Translations under genes and position numbers: made by a program | Part shown: positions 8,494 to 18,057 of the stretch, one piece after another | How positions within the stretch are numbered: the first letter of the stretch is position 1 | Layout of the letters: every line of letters starts with the position of its first letter | Source of the DNA: Novosphingobium guangzhouense | GTDB taxonomy: Bacteria > Pseudomonadota > Alphaproteobacteria > Sphingomonadales > Sphingomonadaceae | Assembly (NCBI RefSeq): GCF_002896965.1 | Contig: NZ_LYMM01000025.1 | Span: 53,067 to 117,066 of the forward strand | Direction: 5' to 3' | DNA: 64,000 bases | The notes under the pieces: model-generated | What the model was told of the DNA's origin: nothing | What the model saw: only the letters and a program-made list of their open reading frames with translations | Database searches by the model: none

Positions 8494-9756
8494 TCAGATG
8501 CGCGCGCCGGTTTTCCAGGTCGCGCGCCAGCGGGTCTTGACGCTTGCCACCGAAGCAAGGGCCACGACCGCAAGGCCGGCAAAAATCAGGAAGCCCGGCG
8601 CGAAGCTGCCGGTGAACTGCTTGGCAAGGCCCAGCGAACTGGCAAGGTAGAACCCGCCGACGCCGCCCGCCATGCCGACAAGGCCGGTCATCACGCCGAT
8701 TTCTGCCTGAAAACGCTGCGGCACCAGCTGGAACACCGAACCGTTGCCGGTACCAAGCGCCAGCATCGCCACCACGAACAGGACCAGCGCGGCGGCAAGG
8801 CTCGGCGCCTGCGACACGCCGACAAGCGCGATCGCGGCCACCGCGTAGACCATCATCAGCGCCTTCACGCCGCCGATCTTGTCCGCCAGCGCGCCGCCCA
8901 TCGGGCGCACCAGCGATCCGGCGAAAACGCAGCCCGCAGTACAGTACCCGGCCACCACGGTGCCAAGGCCGAACTGGTCGGTGAAGTAGATCGGCAGCGA
9001 TGCGGCAAGGCCCAAGAAGCCCCCGAACGTCACCGCGTAGAACGCCATCAGCCACCAGGCGTCGGCCTGCCTGAGCAGCGCGGCATAATCCATCAGCTTG
9101 CGCGGGGCAGGCGGGTTGGGCGCGTCCTTCGCCATGGCAAGGTAGAGCGCCAGCACGATCGTCAGCGGGATACAGGCAAGGCCCAGCACCGCGTTCCAGC
9201 CGAACATCTTGGCCAGTGTGGGCGCGAAGAGCGCAGCGAAGACGGTGCCCGAATTGCCCATCCCGGCAAGGCCCATCGCCTTGCCCTGATGCTCGGGCGG
9301 GTACCAGCGACTGGCCAGCGGCAGCGCGACGGCGAAGCTGGCTCCGGCGAAACCCAGGATAACGCCAAGCGCCAGCGTACCGCCAAAGCTGGTGACGCCC
9401 ATCGACCATGCGAAGAACAGTCCGGTGATGACGATGACCTGATTGATCGCACCCGAACGCTTGGGCCCGATACGGTCCACCAGCAGCCCGTTGACCACGC
9501 GCAAGGCCGCGCCCGCCAGCGTCGGAAGCGCCACCATCAGGCCCTTTTGCGCAGGCGTCAGTCCAAGGCTCAACGAAATCTCGGGCGCCAGCGGTCCCAG
9601 CAGAACCCATACCATGAAGGCCAGGTCGAAATAGAGAAAGGCCGCGACCAGCGTCGGCGCGTGGCCGGCCTGCCAGAAGCCGACGGCGGGCTTTTCCGCG
9701 CCGTCGGTCGCAAGCGCGTCATTGTCTTCGTCAGGTCGCCAGAATGCGGTTGCCAT
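8494..9756 (-). CDS. Nitrate/nitrite transporter, MFS (NNP family, NarK/NasA type)
   Basis: Inner-membrane nitrate uptake. 420 residues with about 12 hydrophobic segments. Both NNP nitrate signatures are visible: GFAGASFAVALPLASRWYP followed by GLAGMGNSGT in the first half and ALGTGNGSVFQLVP in the second. The ATG at 9756 has GGGGGA 7 nt upstream and gives MATAFWRPDED; an in-frame GTG-type extension upstream adds 11 residues of leader sequence and was not used. Preceded by a 217-bp leader with tandem hairpins and a U-tract terminator, hence probably controlled by NasT. No ABC-type nitrate importer is present, so this is the likely entry route. Confidence 0.93.
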   Translation of the reverse strand: MATAFWRPDEDNDALATDGAEKPAVGFWQAGHAPTLVAAFLYFDLAFMVWVLLGPLAPEISLSLGLTPAQKGLMVALPTLAGAALRVVNGLLVDRIGPKRSGAINQVIVITGLFFAWSMGVTSFGGTLALGVILGFAGASFAVALPLASRWYPPEHQGKAMGLAGMGNSGTVFAALFAPTLAKMFGWNAVLGLACIPLTIVLALYLAMAKDAPNPPAPRKLMDYAALLRQADAWWLMAFYAVTFGGFLGLAASLPIYFTDQFGLGTVVAGYCTAGCVFAGSLVRPMGGALADKIGGVKALMMVYAVAAIALVGVSQAPSLAAALVLFVVAMLALGTGNGSVFQLVPQRFQAEIGVMTGLVGMAGGVGGFYLASSLGLAKQFTGSFAPGFLIFAGLAVVALASVASVKTRWRATWKTGARI

Positions 9757-9790
9757 GGTACGTCCCCCATATGTCAGGAAAGCGGACACG

Positions 9791-9842
9791 AAAAAAGCCG
9801 CAGGCCGGACGTCACACGATGGTGAGCCCGGTCAGCGGCTTT
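9791..9842 (-). terminator. Attenuator terminator in nitrate-carrier leader
   Basis: Minus strand: stem AAAGCCGC/GCGGCTTT (arms 9835-9842 and 9794-9801) closing on six consecutive T (9796-9791). It ends 35 bp before the carrier start codon, after the P1-P2 hairpins, an arrangement identical to that in front of nirB. A textbook intrinsic terminator by structure. Confidence 0.85.
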
Positions 9843-9865
9843 GCTGCGAAATTCGGTGAGGACGG

Positions 9866-9914
9866 CGCCCCGCCTTTGGGACGACCTATCCGATGTGGGC
9901 GCGCATCATCGCGC
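9866..9914 (-). promoter_or_regulatory. Tandem ANTAR-target hairpins P1-P2 in nitrate-carrier leader
   Basis: Minus strand. P2 (9866-9883): stem CGTCCC/GGGGCG with hexaloop AAAGGC (A1, G4 present); its stem arms are identical to those in the nirB leader. P1 (9899-9914): stem GCGCG/CGCGC with hexaloop ATGATG, which keeps A1 but has A, not G, at position 4. The linker is 15 nt as in the nirB leader. Both sites precede a terminator. Confidence 0.75.
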
Positions 9915-9973
9915 GACCTTCACATAGTCACGCGATTCGGCGCTTATGGCAAGGTGCAAAATTCGCCGTAGTT

Positions 9974-11188
9974 TCAATGCTGCGGTGCAAAACCCGCGAG
10001 GTAGTCCGCGATCCTTTCGGGGTCGAACACACGCCCGTCGAAGAACCGGTCCGGCCCCAGCATCAGATCGCCCTTGTGCGAACCCACGCCCAGCGGGGCG
10101 CCGACCGCGCCTTCCAGCTTCATGCTGGCCCCCGGCATCGGCAGCCCGCTCCCCGCCAGCGCGCGGCGATAGATGTCCGGGCGGAACACCGCCGCCGCCT
10201 GCCGTTCCGTCTCTGCAGAGAGCTCCACCATTCCCCAGCGCACCAGCTGAGAATAGATCCACAGCGCCTGACTGCGCCAGGGAAACGGCGTCGCCTCGCG
10301 GGAGAACAGGACAAAGTCCGGGCTGGAGATCGCCGCATCACCCGCGCGCGGCACGATCGAGCCGGTCAGCGCGCGCAGGATCAGGTCTGCGGGCTGGCCG
10401 ACATAGCGCGGATCGGCAAGGATATCCGCCAGCGCTTCCCGGTTTTCCGGCGCATCGCACCAGACGGCGGCACGGGCCAGCGCGCGCAGCAGGCGGTCGG
10501 TGGTCTCGGGGTTTTCCGCAAGCCAGCTTTCCCGGAAGGCCAACACCTTTTCCACGCCGCGCTGCCAGATCCGCTCTCCGATCGCGACCGCCTCCGCGCG
10601 GCCGGAATCGATGGCCGCGCCGCCCCACGGCTCTCCCGCAATAAAGCCGTCGATCTCCCCGGCATGAATCGCCTCCACCGTGAGCGAAGGCGGCAACACG
10701 CGCAGCACCACGTCACGATCGGGATCCACGCCCGCGCTGGCAAGCCAGTAGCGCAGCATCAACGCATGGCTGGAAAAGCGGTGGACGACGCCGATGACCG
10801 GCTTCCTGCGCCACAGCCCGATGGCGGCAGCGAAATCATGCGCGGTGCCCAGTGGGTCGGCCAGCCGGGCGGCGGGATCGGGCGCGAGGGCAGCGGCGAA
10901 GTCCTTTGCCATGACCAGCATGTTGCCGTTGACGCCCAGCTTGTAGGGCGCTGCCAGCGCGGCGGGCTGCTGGCTGAGACCCAGCGTCACGGCCACCGCC
11001 AGCGGAGCCAGCATGTGCGCGGCCTGCACCTGCCCATAGACAAGCCGATCGCGCAAGGTTGCCCAGCTCGTCGTCCGCACGAGGTCGAGCGACAGCCCTT
11101 CTTCCTCTGCAAAGCCGCGTTCGCGCGCCGCGGCCAGAACAGCCACGTCGTTCAGCGGCAAGAAGGCGATACGAAGGCTGGTTGTCAT
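9974..11188 (-). CDS. nasS: Nitrate/nitrite sensor NasS (NrtA-like, cytoplasmic)
   Basis: 404 residues of the NrtA/NasS periplasmic-binding-protein fold, but with no signal peptide (begins MTTSLRIAFLPLNDVAV), which separates the cytoplasmic sensor NasS from exported NrtA. In known systems NasS holds NasT inactive and releases it when nitrate or nitrite binds. Starts at 11191 and 11188 are both ATG; 11188 is preferred since GGAG stands 7 nt before it, and it overlaps the nasT stop (TGATG). Seen: LRIAFLPLND, VNGNMLVMAKDF and FSSHALMLRYWL segments typical of the family. Co-transcribed with nasT. Confidence 0.92.
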   Translation of the reverse strand: MTTSLRIAFLPLNDVAVLAAARERGFAEEEGLSLDLVRTTSWATLRDRLVYGQVQAAHMLAPLAVAVTLGLSQQPAALAAPYKLGVNGNMLVMAKDFAAALAPDPAARLADPLGTAHDFAAAIGLWRRKPVIGVVHRFSSHALMLRYWLASAGVDPDRDVVLRVLPPSLTVEAIHAGEIDGFIAGEPWGGAAIDSGRAEAVAIGERIWQRGVEKVLAFRESWLAENPETTDRLLRALARAAVWCDAPENREALADILADPRYVGQPADLILRALTGSIVPRAGDAAISSPDFVLFSREATPFPWRSQALWIYSQLVRWGMVELSAETERQAAAVFRPDIYRRALAGSGLPMPGASMKLEGAVGAPLGVGSHKGDLMLGPDRFFDGRVFDPERIADYLAGFAPQH

Positions 11189-11766
11189 CATACCCCTCCC
11201 AAAAGATCGCTGGCGGTAATCAGCGCCTGCGCCACTTCGACGATCCTGCGCCCCTGGTTCATCGCGGTGGAGCGCAACAAGGCATAGGCGTCCTGTTCGG
11301 ACAAGGCGCGCTGGTTCATCAGGATCGACTTGGCGCGATCTATCACCTTGCGATCCGCCAGCGCGGTGCGCGCTTCCTCAAGCTCTGTCTGCATGCGCGA
11401 GAACGCGTTGAAGCGGCGGACCGCCAGTTCCAGCACCGGCTTCACCCGTTCCTTGCGCAACCCGTCCACGACATAGGCCGAAACCCCGGCATCGATCGCG
11501 GCACCGATCATCGCTTCGTCAGACTGATCGACGAACATCGCGATGGGCCGGGCAAGCGCACGGCTGACGGTAAGCATTTCCTCCAGAGTATCGCGGCTTG
11601 GACTGCCAAGGTCCATCAGCACCACATCGGGCGCCATGCGTTCCAGCCGCGCAACGAAAGCCCCGCGCGGCGGCACGATATGGATATCGTCATAGCCCGC
11701 GTCGCGCAGGCCCTCCTCAAGCACCGTCGCGCGAAGGCCGCTGTCGTCGATAATGACAATGCGCAT
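11188..11766 (-). CDS. nasT: ANTAR-domain response regulator / antiterminator NasT
   Basis: 192 residues. N-terminal receiver-like domain (RIVIIDDSG start, VVLMDLG around residue 52) and C-terminal ANTAR RNA-binding domain (about residues 125-185, with ALADRKVIDRAKSILM and the conserved alanine/leucine helices). In known NasS-NasT systems the free protein binds twin hexaloop hairpins and prevents leader termination. Two such leaders lie in this window, before nirB and before the nitrate carrier. The ATG at 11766 has a GGAAGGGG box upstream; longer in-frame extension runs into non-homologous sequence. Overlaps nasS. Confidence 0.94.
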   Translation of the reverse strand: MRIVIIDDSGLRATVLEEGLRDAGYDDIHIVPPRGAFVARLERMAPDVVLMDLGSPSRDTLEEMLTVSRALARPIAMFVDQSDEAMIGAAIDAGVSAYVVDGLRKERVKPVLELAVRRFNAFSRMQTELEEARTALADRKVIDRAKSILMNQRALSEQDAYALLRSTAMNQGRRIVEVAQALITASDLLGGV

Positions 11767-12034
11767 GGAAGCCCCTTCCCGCCTCCCTTGCCGCAGGCGG
11801 ATGGGATTCGTCAACGCATGCCCAAATGCGGCAATGCAAGTGCGCGGCCAAGTGCGCGGCCCAAATGGAACGCAAAAGACCTTACCCGGATCTGCCCAAC
11901 CGATTATCACAACCGGGAAAGACGCCGCGCGCGCCTTGGCGGGTTTGCCTCTCCCGGCAGCATCCCGACAGTGCGCGGGGCCTGTCAGGCGAGATCGTGA
12001 GGGTCTACGCCACGGTCGCATGAAGAGGATGTCC
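11767..12034. other. Divergent intergenic region nasT / alkyl sulfatase
   Basis: 268 bp between the divergent nasT and alkyl-sulfatase starts. Contains a 12-bp tandem repeat AAGTGCGCGGCC (11838-11849 and 11850-11861) flanked by two copies of CCCAAATG (11821-11828, 11860-11867). No confident promoter or operator could be named, and none of the ATAGRRATT-type sites of the sulfur island is present here. Confidence 0.45.
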
Positions 12035-14011
12035 ATGGCCCATCGCGCTCGCTTTACAGCGGCAATCGCTGCCGTCTCACTTATCGCCATGGGCGCGGGC
12101 AGCAGCGTTGGCGCGCAGGACGACGCTCAGGACGCGGCGCAAAAGCCCGCCTCCGCCGCGACTCTGCGCTATTTCGAAGAGACGACCGCCAGCCTGCCGT
12201 GGAACGACAGGGAGGACTTCGACCTTGCGACGCGCGGCTTCGTCGCAGCCATCCCCGGCGGAGAGATCAGAAAGGCGGACGGCAAGCGCATCCGCGATCT
12301 CAGGGAACTTGACATCTTCAAGGGCAAACGCCCGGATACGGTGAACCCCAGCCTCTGGCGCAATGCGCAACTTCTGTCGCAGTCGGGGCTCTTCAAGGTG
12401 ACAGACCGGGTCTATCAGGTGCGCGGCGTGGAACTGGCCAACCTGACGGTGGTGCTGGGCAAGACGGGCTATATCGTCATCGATACCCTGACCACAGTGG
12501 AAAGCGCGAAGGCCGCGATGGACCTTGTGCGCGCGAAGCTGGGCGACAAGCCGGTGATGGGCGTGATCTACACTCATTCGCACATCGACCATTTCGGCGG
12601 CGCGGCAGGTGTGATCACCCCTGAAGAGGCCAGCGCACGAAAAGTGCCTATCGTGGCGCCCGGCGGGTTCCTCAAGGAAGCGATCTCGGAGAATGTGATC
12701 GCCGGCCCCGCCATGAGCCGCCGCGCGATCTACGCCTTCGGGCACCTCATAGGCACAGGACCCAAGGCAGACATCAGCGACGGCATCGGCCCCGCCTTCA
12801 ACCGGTTGGGCAACGCCACCGGGCAGGTCCACATGCTTCCCCCCACGCATGAGGTGACACGGACTGGCGAGACGATGTCGATCGACGGCGTGGACCTTGA
12901 GTTCCAGTACATGCCCGATACCGAGGCCCCCGCCGAAATGGCGATCTACATGCCCCAACTGCGCGTGCTGGACATGGCCGAGAACGCCAATTCATCGCTG
13001 CACAACATCCTGACGCTACGCGGCGCGCAAGTCCGTGATGCAAAGGCCTGGGCGGACGATCTGACCCGGTCCATCGCACTTTACGGCGATCGCACGGATA
13101 CGCTCATCACTTCGCACTTCTGGCCCCACTGGGGCAACGCGAAGATTCTCGACTATCTTGGCGCGCATCGGGACATGTACAAGTACCTGCATGACCAGTC
13201 CGTGCGAATGATGAACCAAGGGATGAACGGCGAGGAAATCGCCGAGAATCTCAAGCTCCCGAAACCACTGGCCGATCGCTGGTTTAATCAGGGCTATTAC
13301 GGCACACTGAGCCATGACGCCAAGGCAGTCTACCAGCGCTATCTGGGCTGGTATGATGGCAATCCCGCCAACCTCAACCCGCTGCCTCCCGAAACCGCTG
13401 CGGCAAAATACGTGGAAGCCATGGGCGGCCCGGAGGCTGTGCTCAGGCTTGGCCGAAAGGCGATTGCGGAGGGCGATTATCGCTGGGCTTCGGAGCTGCT
13501 CTCGCGCCTTGTTTTCGCGCGGCCGGATGATCGCGCTGCCAAACTGGCTCTAGCCGACAGCCTTGAACAGCAAGGCTATCAGGCGACAAGTTCGATGTGG
13601 CGCAATGCCTTCCTGACCGGCGCCAAGGAACTGCGCGAAGGCGTGAAGACCGGTGGATTCGATTCCGTAGCCGGCGCGATCCCGGCCATGCCACTCTCGG
13701 ATATTCTCGACCTGCTTGCGGTACGCGTTGTACCCGAGCGGGCGCTGGCGGCACCGATGGCTTTCAACCTTGTGCTGGACGGCAAGGACGCCGAGCACGT
13801 GGAAATCCGCAACGGTGTGCTGATCCATCAGCCGGTGGGCAAGGCTTCCGGACAGAAGCTGGAACTGACCCGCGCGCAACTGGTAGCAGCGATCACGAAG
13901 AAGCCGCAGGACAGCGCCCTTGCCGCCGATGTGGCGAGCCGTCTGGATGCCTTCCTTGCTCTGGTGGAACCTCCCAAGGGCACCTTCGGACTGGTAACGC
14001 CGGCCCCTTGA
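12035..14011 (+). CDS. Exported alkyl sulfatase (SdsA1/BDS1-like metallo-beta-lactamase fold)
   Basis: Hydrolyses primary or secondary alkyl sulfate esters (such as dodecyl sulfate) to alcohol and sulfate, probably in the periplasm. 658 residues, normal for the family. Seen: signal peptide ending near VGAQD, zinc motif THSHIDHFGG beginning at residue 180, the second metal segment DMAENANSSLHN, the SHFWPHWGN histidine segment, the alkyl-sulfatase dimerisation region and a C-terminal SCP2-like domain. Three in-frame ATGs exist (12020, 12029, 12035); 12035 is preferred because AAGAGG lies 6 nt before it. The next gene on the strand follows after 78 bp and is of fatty-acid type, which fits oxidation of the released alcohol. 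Confidence 0.92.
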   Translation: MAHRARFTAAIAAVSLIAMGAGSSVGAQDDAQDAAQKPASAATLRYFEETTASLPWNDREDFDLATRGFVAAIPGGEIRKADGKRIRDLRELDIFKGKRPDTVNPSLWRNAQLLSQSGLFKVTDRVYQVRGVELANLTVVLGKTGYIVIDTLTTVESAKAAMDLVRAKLGDKPVMGVIYTHSHIDHFGGAAGVITPEEASARKVPIVAPGGFLKEAISENVIAGPAMSRRAIYAFGHLIGTGPKADISDGIGPAFNRLGNATGQVHMLPPTHEVTRTGETMSIDGVDLEFQYMPDTEAPAEMAIYMPQLRVLDMAENANSSLHNILTLRGAQVRDAKAWADDLTRSIALYGDRTDTLITSHFWPHWGNAKILDYLGAHRDMYKYLHDQSVRMMNQGMNGEEIAENLKLPKPLADRWFNQGYYGTLSHDAKAVYQRYLGWYDGNPANLNPLPPETAAAKYVEAMGGPEAVLRLGRKAIAEGDYRWASELLSRLVFARPDDRAAKLALADSLEQQGYQATSSMWRNAFLTGAKELREGVKTGGFDSVAGAIPAMPLSDILDLLAVRVVPERALAAPMAFNLVLDGKDAEHVEIRNGVLIHQPVGKASGQKLELTRAQLVAAITKKPQDSALAADVASRLDAFLALVEPPKGTFGLVTPAP

Positions 14012-14089
14012 GCATCATATCCGTGAATATGGCCCGGCCAAGGCGCCGGGCCTCCCCGCCCGAAGCGCGTAGAGCCTAAGCCTTTCGGC

Positions 14090-14860
14090 ATGACCATCAC
14101 CGTAACCCGTGACGGCGCCGTCGCCGTCGTCGCCTTCGACCGGCCCGCCGCGAAGAACGCCTTTACGTTGGCGATGCGGGCAGAGTTCATTGCCGCCTTC
14201 GCCAAGCTGGAAGCCGATCCCGGCGTGCGCGCCGTGGTCCTGACCGGCACCGGCGGCGCATTCTGTTCCGGCGCCGACATTGGCGAGATGGGCGACACCA
14301 CGCCTGACGATTTCCTGCGCCGAATGCGCCAGTTGCACGCCATGGCCCGCGCCGTTGCCCGCTTCCCAGCCCCTGTGATCGCAGCAGTGGACGGCGTGTG
14401 CATCGGCGCGGCCTGGGGCTTCGCGCTTGCCAGCGACATCGTCCTTGCCAGCGAACAGGTACGCTTTGCCGCCACCTTCCGCAGGATTGGCTATGCGCCT
14501 GACGCGGGGCTTGCCTGGCAATTGACACGCACCATCAACCCGATGCGCGCGAAGGAGATCATCTATTCCGGCCGCGAGGTCCACGCACCCGAAGCGCTTG
14601 AACTGGGCCTGGCAATGGAAGTGCTGCCCTGCGAAGCATTGTTGCTGCGCGCGCTGGAACTGGCGCGGATGATCGCAGATGGCCCCGCCACCGCGCTGCA
14701 CCTTGCAAGGCGCCAGTTCGCCGTAGCACCGGCGATGAGTTTCGAGAGCTTTCTCGACTTCGAAGCGACAATGCAGCCGTTGCTCGGTCAGACCCGCGAC
14801 CACCGCGATGCCGTTGCCGCTTTCCGCGACAAGCGCGCGCCCACTTTCAACGCCGGCTGA
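14090..14860 (+). CDS. Crotonase-family isomerase/hydratase (PaaG-like)
   Basis: 256 residues, a single crotonase fold acting on an enoyl-CoA. Seen: FCSGADIGEM CoA-binding segment and the oxyanion glycine region VDGVCIGAAWGFALASD. The two catalytic glutamates of enoyl-CoA hydratase are not in their usual places: the GGxxE position reads AAWGF and the PE position reads TF. Instead IGYAPDAG carries the aspartate that is catalytic in PaaG-type delta isomerases. So an enoyl-CoA isomerase is more likely than a hydratase. Lies 33 bp before the FadB-like gene on the same strand, probably one operon. Confidence 0.82.
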   Translation: MTITVTRDGAVAVVAFDRPAAKNAFTLAMRAEFIAAFAKLEADPGVRAVVLTGTGGAFCSGADIGEMGDTTPDDFLRRMRQLHAMARAVARFPAPVIAAVDGVCIGAAWGFALASDIVLASEQVRFAATFRRIGYAPDAGLAWQLTRTINPMRAKEIIYSGREVHAPEALELGLAMEVLPCEALLLRALELARMIADGPATALHLARRQFAVAPAMSFESFLDFEATMQPLLGQTRDHRDAVAAFRDKRAPTFNAG

Positions 14861-14893
14861 ACGCTCGCGTCCTCATTTCCCATGGAGCCCATA

Positions 14894-16912
14894 ATGATCC
14901 GCACCGAACAGACCGGCCCGATCCTGACAATCACCCTGGACAATCCTCCGGTCAATGCGCTTGGCGCCGCCGTGCGCAGCAGTCTGGCGCAGGCCATCGC
15001 TGCGGCCTCCGAAGACCCGGGCATCAGCGCCGTCATCGTCACAGGCAACGGTAAGCTGTTTAGCGCAGGCGCGGACATTTCCGAGTTCGGCAAGCCACTG
15101 GCCGACCCGCAACTGCCAGATGTTCTCGCCACGATCGAGGCTTGCCCCAAGCCGGTGATCGCCGCGATCAACGGCACCGCGCTGGGCGGCGGGCTGGAAG
15201 TGGCACTTGCCTGCCATTACCGCGTCGCCGTAACCTCTGCCAAGCTGGGCCTGCCCGAAGTGAAGCTGGGTATCCTGCCCGGTGCGGGCGGAACCCAGCG
15301 CCTGCCGCGCCTCCTTGGCGTCGAGGCAGCGCTGAAAATGATCGTCTCGGGAGATCCGGTCTCTGCCGCCAAGGCGCTGGCAGACGGCCTCGTCGACAAG
15401 GTCGTCGATAATGGTGATGACCTGCTCGCCGCCGCCGCCGACTTCGCGCACTCTCCCGCCTGCCCGACCGGAGAGCGCAAGGTCGCGGGCGATGCCGCTG
15501 CTGCGGACGCTTTCGTCGGGGCCAATCCCCGGCTGTTCAAGGGCTTCACGGCGCCCCTCGCCTGCGTCGAGGCGGTGAAAGCGGCCGCCTCCCTGCCGCT
15601 CACCCAAGGTATGGCAGTCGAGCGCCGTCTGTTCCTGAAGCTTGTCGCGGGCGAACAGTCGAAGGCCCTGCGCCACGCCTTCTTCGCCGAACGCGCCGCC
15701 GCCAGGATTGACGACCTTCCCAAGAATATTGTGCGGCGAGAAATCCGCCGCGTCGGCATTATCGGCGCGGGCACGATGGGGGGCGGCATTGCCATGAACT
15801 TCCTGTCGGCTGGCCTTCCCGTCACTATGGTCGAGACCAGTGCTGAGGCGCTCGAACGCGGGGCTGCGCTGATCCGCAGAAATTACGCGGCCACCGCCGC
15901 CAAGGGCCGTATCACCATAGATCAGGTCGAGGCGGCCATGGCGCTCCTCGATCCGACGCTGGAATTCGGGGCTCTGGCTGATTGCGATCTCGTGATCGAG
16001 GCGGTCTACGAGAACATGGAGGTCAAGAAGCAGGTCTTTGGCCGCCTCGATGCAGTGGCAAGGCCCGGCGCGATCCTCGCCTCGAACACCTCGTACCTCG
16101 ACGTAAACGAGATCGCTGCCTGCACCTCTCGCCCCGAAGACGTGCTGGGGATGCACTTCTTCTCGCCCGCCAACGTCATGAAGCTGGTGGAGGTCGTTCG
16201 CGGCGCGAAGACCGCACCGGACGTGCTCGCGACGATCATGGCGTTGGGCCAGAAGATCGGCAAGGTGCCCGTGGTAGCGGGCGTATGTTATGGCTTCATC
16301 GGCAACCGCATGCTGATCCCGCGTCAGGACAACGCCCTTGCCCTCGTGATGGAGGGCGCCAGCCCCGAACAGGTGGACAAGGTCCACACCGACTTCGGCA
16401 TGCCGATGGGCCCGTTCCAGATGACCGACCTTGCAGGCGTGGACATCGGTTGGCACCGCGATGAAACGCGCATCGACAACCTCAAGGACGCGCTCTGCGC
16501 GCAGGGACGCTGGGGCCAGAAGACGAAGGCGGGATTCTACGACTACGACGAGAACCGCAAGCGCAGCACATCCCCCGTCGTTGCCGCGCTGATCGAGGAG
16601 TTCCGGCAGCGCGAAGGCATCACGCCGCGCACTATCTCGGACGAGGAGATCATGGTGCGCACGCTTTACACCATGGTCAACGAAGGCGCGCTGATCCTTG
16701 AAGAAGGCATCGCACAACGTTCATCGGACATCGACGTGGTGTGGCTCTATGGCTATGGCTGGCCACGCTGGACCGGCGGCCCGATGTTCTGGGGCGAACG
16801 CGAAGGCTTTGCAAAGATCGTTGCCGGACTGGAGCAGTACATGAAGCGCATGCCCGAAGGCTTCACCATTTCGCCGCTGCTGCGCGCACCACAGGCAGAG
16901 CCGATCGCATGA
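14894..16912 (+). CDS. Bifunctional enoyl-CoA hydratase / 3-hydroxyacyl-CoA dehydrogenase (FadB/FadJ-like)
   Basis: 672 residues; two beta-oxidation steps in one protein. N-terminal crotonase domain with both catalytic glutamates in place ([10 protein letters not shown] and [18 protein letters not shown]), then a Rossmann domain from about residue 290 ([13 protein letters not shown]), the catalytic His region [17 protein letters not shown] and a C-terminal dehydrogenase domain. The ATG at 14894 is chosen over one at 14882 because GGAG precedes it by 6 nt. Its stop overlaps the start of the alcohol dehydrogenase gene (ATGA), so translation is coupled. No thiolase or acyl-CoA ligase is present in the window, so the pathway needs genes elsewhere. 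Confidence 0.94.
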   Translation: MIRTEQTGPILTITLDNPPVNALGAAVRSSLAQAIAAASEDPGISAVIVTGNGKLFSAGADISEFGKPLADPQLPDVLATIEACPKPVIAAINGTALGGGLEVALACHYRVAVTSAKLGLPEVKLGILPGAGGTQRLPRLLGVEAALKMIVSGDPVSAAKALADGLVDKVVDNGDDLLAAAADFAHSPACPTGERKVAGDAAAADAFVGANPRLFKGFTAPLACVEAVKAAASLPLTQGMAVERRLFLKLVAGEQSKALRHAFFAERAAARIDDLPKNIVRREIRRVGIIGAGTMGGGIAMNFLSAGLPVTMVETSAEALERGAALIRRNYAATAAKGRITIDQVEAAMALLDPTLEFGALADCDLVIEAVYENMEVKKQVFGRLDAVARPGAILASNTSYLDVNEIAACTSRPEDVLGMHFFSPANVMKLVEVVRGAKTAPDVLATIMALGQKIGKVPVVAGVCYGFIGNRMLIPRQDNALALVMEGASPEQVDKVHTDFGMPMGPFQMTDLAGVDIGWHRDETRIDNLKDALCAQGRWGQKTKAGFYDYDENRKRSTSPVVAALIEEFRQREGITPRTISDEEIMVRTLYTMVNEGALILEEGIAQRSSDIDVVWLYGYGWPRWTGGPMFWGEREGFAKIVAGLEQYMKRMPEGFTISPLLRAPQAEPIA

Positions 16913-18057
16913 CCGGCAGCTTCGCGTTCTCTTACGGTCCGCGCCTTGTCAGCGGCGCGGGTTGCGCCGAACGCATCGCCGATCTGCTGCCTGAAGGCCC
17001 GGTGCTGTTCGTCACTGACGCGATGATCATAAAGCTTGGCCTTGCCCAAGGTGCACTGGCGGCGCTGGCGGCCTCAGGGCGGGATGTGACGATCGCATCC
17101 GAGGTCGAGGCCGACCCCTCGCGCATCACACTCGAAGCGGTGGTTGCACTGGGGCGGAAATGCGGCGCTGCAAGCGTCGTCGGGTTCGGCGGCGGCAGCC
17201 CGATGGACGTCGCCAAGCTGGCGGCCTACTTGCTCGGCTCGGGCGATGATCTCGACGCGATCTGGGGCGTCGGCAACGCGCGGGGAAAGGGCCTGCCGCT
17301 GGTGTTGGCGCCGACCACTGCGGGGACCGGATCGGAAGCCACCCCCGTCTCGATCATCACCCTGCCCGGCGATGAGAAGCGCGGCGTATCCTCCACCGCG
17401 CTGGTTGCGGCTTACGCTGTGCTCGACCCGGTGCTGACGCTGGGCCTGCCGCAGCATGTCACCGCCGCCACCGGCATGGACGCAATGGTCCACGCGATAG
17501 AGGCTTATACTTCGGCGCACCTCAAAAACCCGATGTCCGACCTGCTAGCCCGCGAGGCGCTGCGCCTGCTGGCCGCGAACCTGCTTGTCGCCTGCGAAGA
17601 GCCGGGCAACATGGCCGCGCGCGAAGCGATGCTGCTGGGCGCGCATCTGGCGGGCGTGGCGTTCGCCAACGCGCCGGTTGCGGGCGTCCACGCGCTTGCC
17701 TATCCGCTTGGCGGACACTTCCACGTGCCGCATGGTCTCTCGAACGTGCTGATGCTGCCGCATGTGCTGGGCTTCAACATGAACGCCGCAATGCCGCTCT
17801 ATGCGCAGCTTGGCCCGCTGGTCGATCCGGCACTGGACGGCCTTGGCCAGCAGGCGCAGGCACAGGGCCTGCTTGAAGCGCTGCGCGACATGGCGGCAAA
17901 AGCGGGCATGCCCGCACAGCTGACCGCCGTGGGCGTGAGCGCCGACGATCTCGACCAACTCGCCGCCGACGCAATGCTGCAGGAACGCTTGCTGAAGAAC
18001 AACCCGCGCCCGATTACGCTGCGTGACGCGCGCCAACTCTATGAGGCCGCCCTTTGA
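16909..18057 (+). CDS. Iron-containing alcohol dehydrogenase (group III)
   Basis: 382 residues, standard length. NAD(P)-linked oxidation of an alcohol, or the reverse reaction. Seen: [12 protein letters not shown] nucleotide-binding loop, [12 protein letters not shown], and the metal-ligand histidines in HAIEAYTS and [16 protein letters not shown], all typical of the iron-ADH family. ATG at 16909 overlaps the stop of the FadB-like gene. In the context of an upstream alkyl sulfatase, oxidation of a fatty alcohol to aldehyde is a reasonable but unproved role; maleylacetate-reductase-type activity is the alternative within this fold. Confidence 0.92.
   Translation: MTGSFAFSYGPRLVSGAGCAERIADLLPEGPVLFVTDAMIIKLGLAQGALAALAASGRDVTIASEVEADPSRITLEAVVALGRKCGAASVVGFGGGSPMDVAKLAAYLLGSGDDLDAIWGVGNARGKGLPLVLAPTTAGTGSEATPVSIITLPGDEKRGVSSTALVAAYAVLDPVLTLGLPQHVTAATGMDAMVHAIEAYTSAHLKNPMSDLLAREALRLLAANLLVACEEPGNMAAREAMLLGAHLAGVAFANAPVAGVHALAYPLGGHFHVPHGLSNVLMLPHVLGFNMNAAMPLYAQLGPLVDPALDGLGQQAQAQGLLEALRDMAAKAGMPAQLTAVGVSADDLDQLAADAMLQERLLKNNPRPITLRDARQLYEAAL

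Noticed and set aside
9974..11188. Reading NasS as a nitrate ABC-transporter binding protein NrtA
   Set aside because: No export signal, overlapping nasT, and no permease or ATPase genes of the Nrt type nearby.
8338..11287. Plus-strand open frames opposite the nitrate carrier and nasS
   Set aside because: Low-complexity Arg/Gly/His-rich translations without signals or motifs; the minus-strand genes are certain.
11838..11861. 12-bp tandem repeat as a regulatory or mobile-element trace
   Set aside because: Only two copies, GC-rich and without symmetry; listed as part of the intergenic region only.
14873..16717. Minus-strand open frame of about 600 codons opposite the FadB-like gene
   Set aside because: Antisense shadow; the plus-strand frame has complete hydratase and dehydrogenase motifs.
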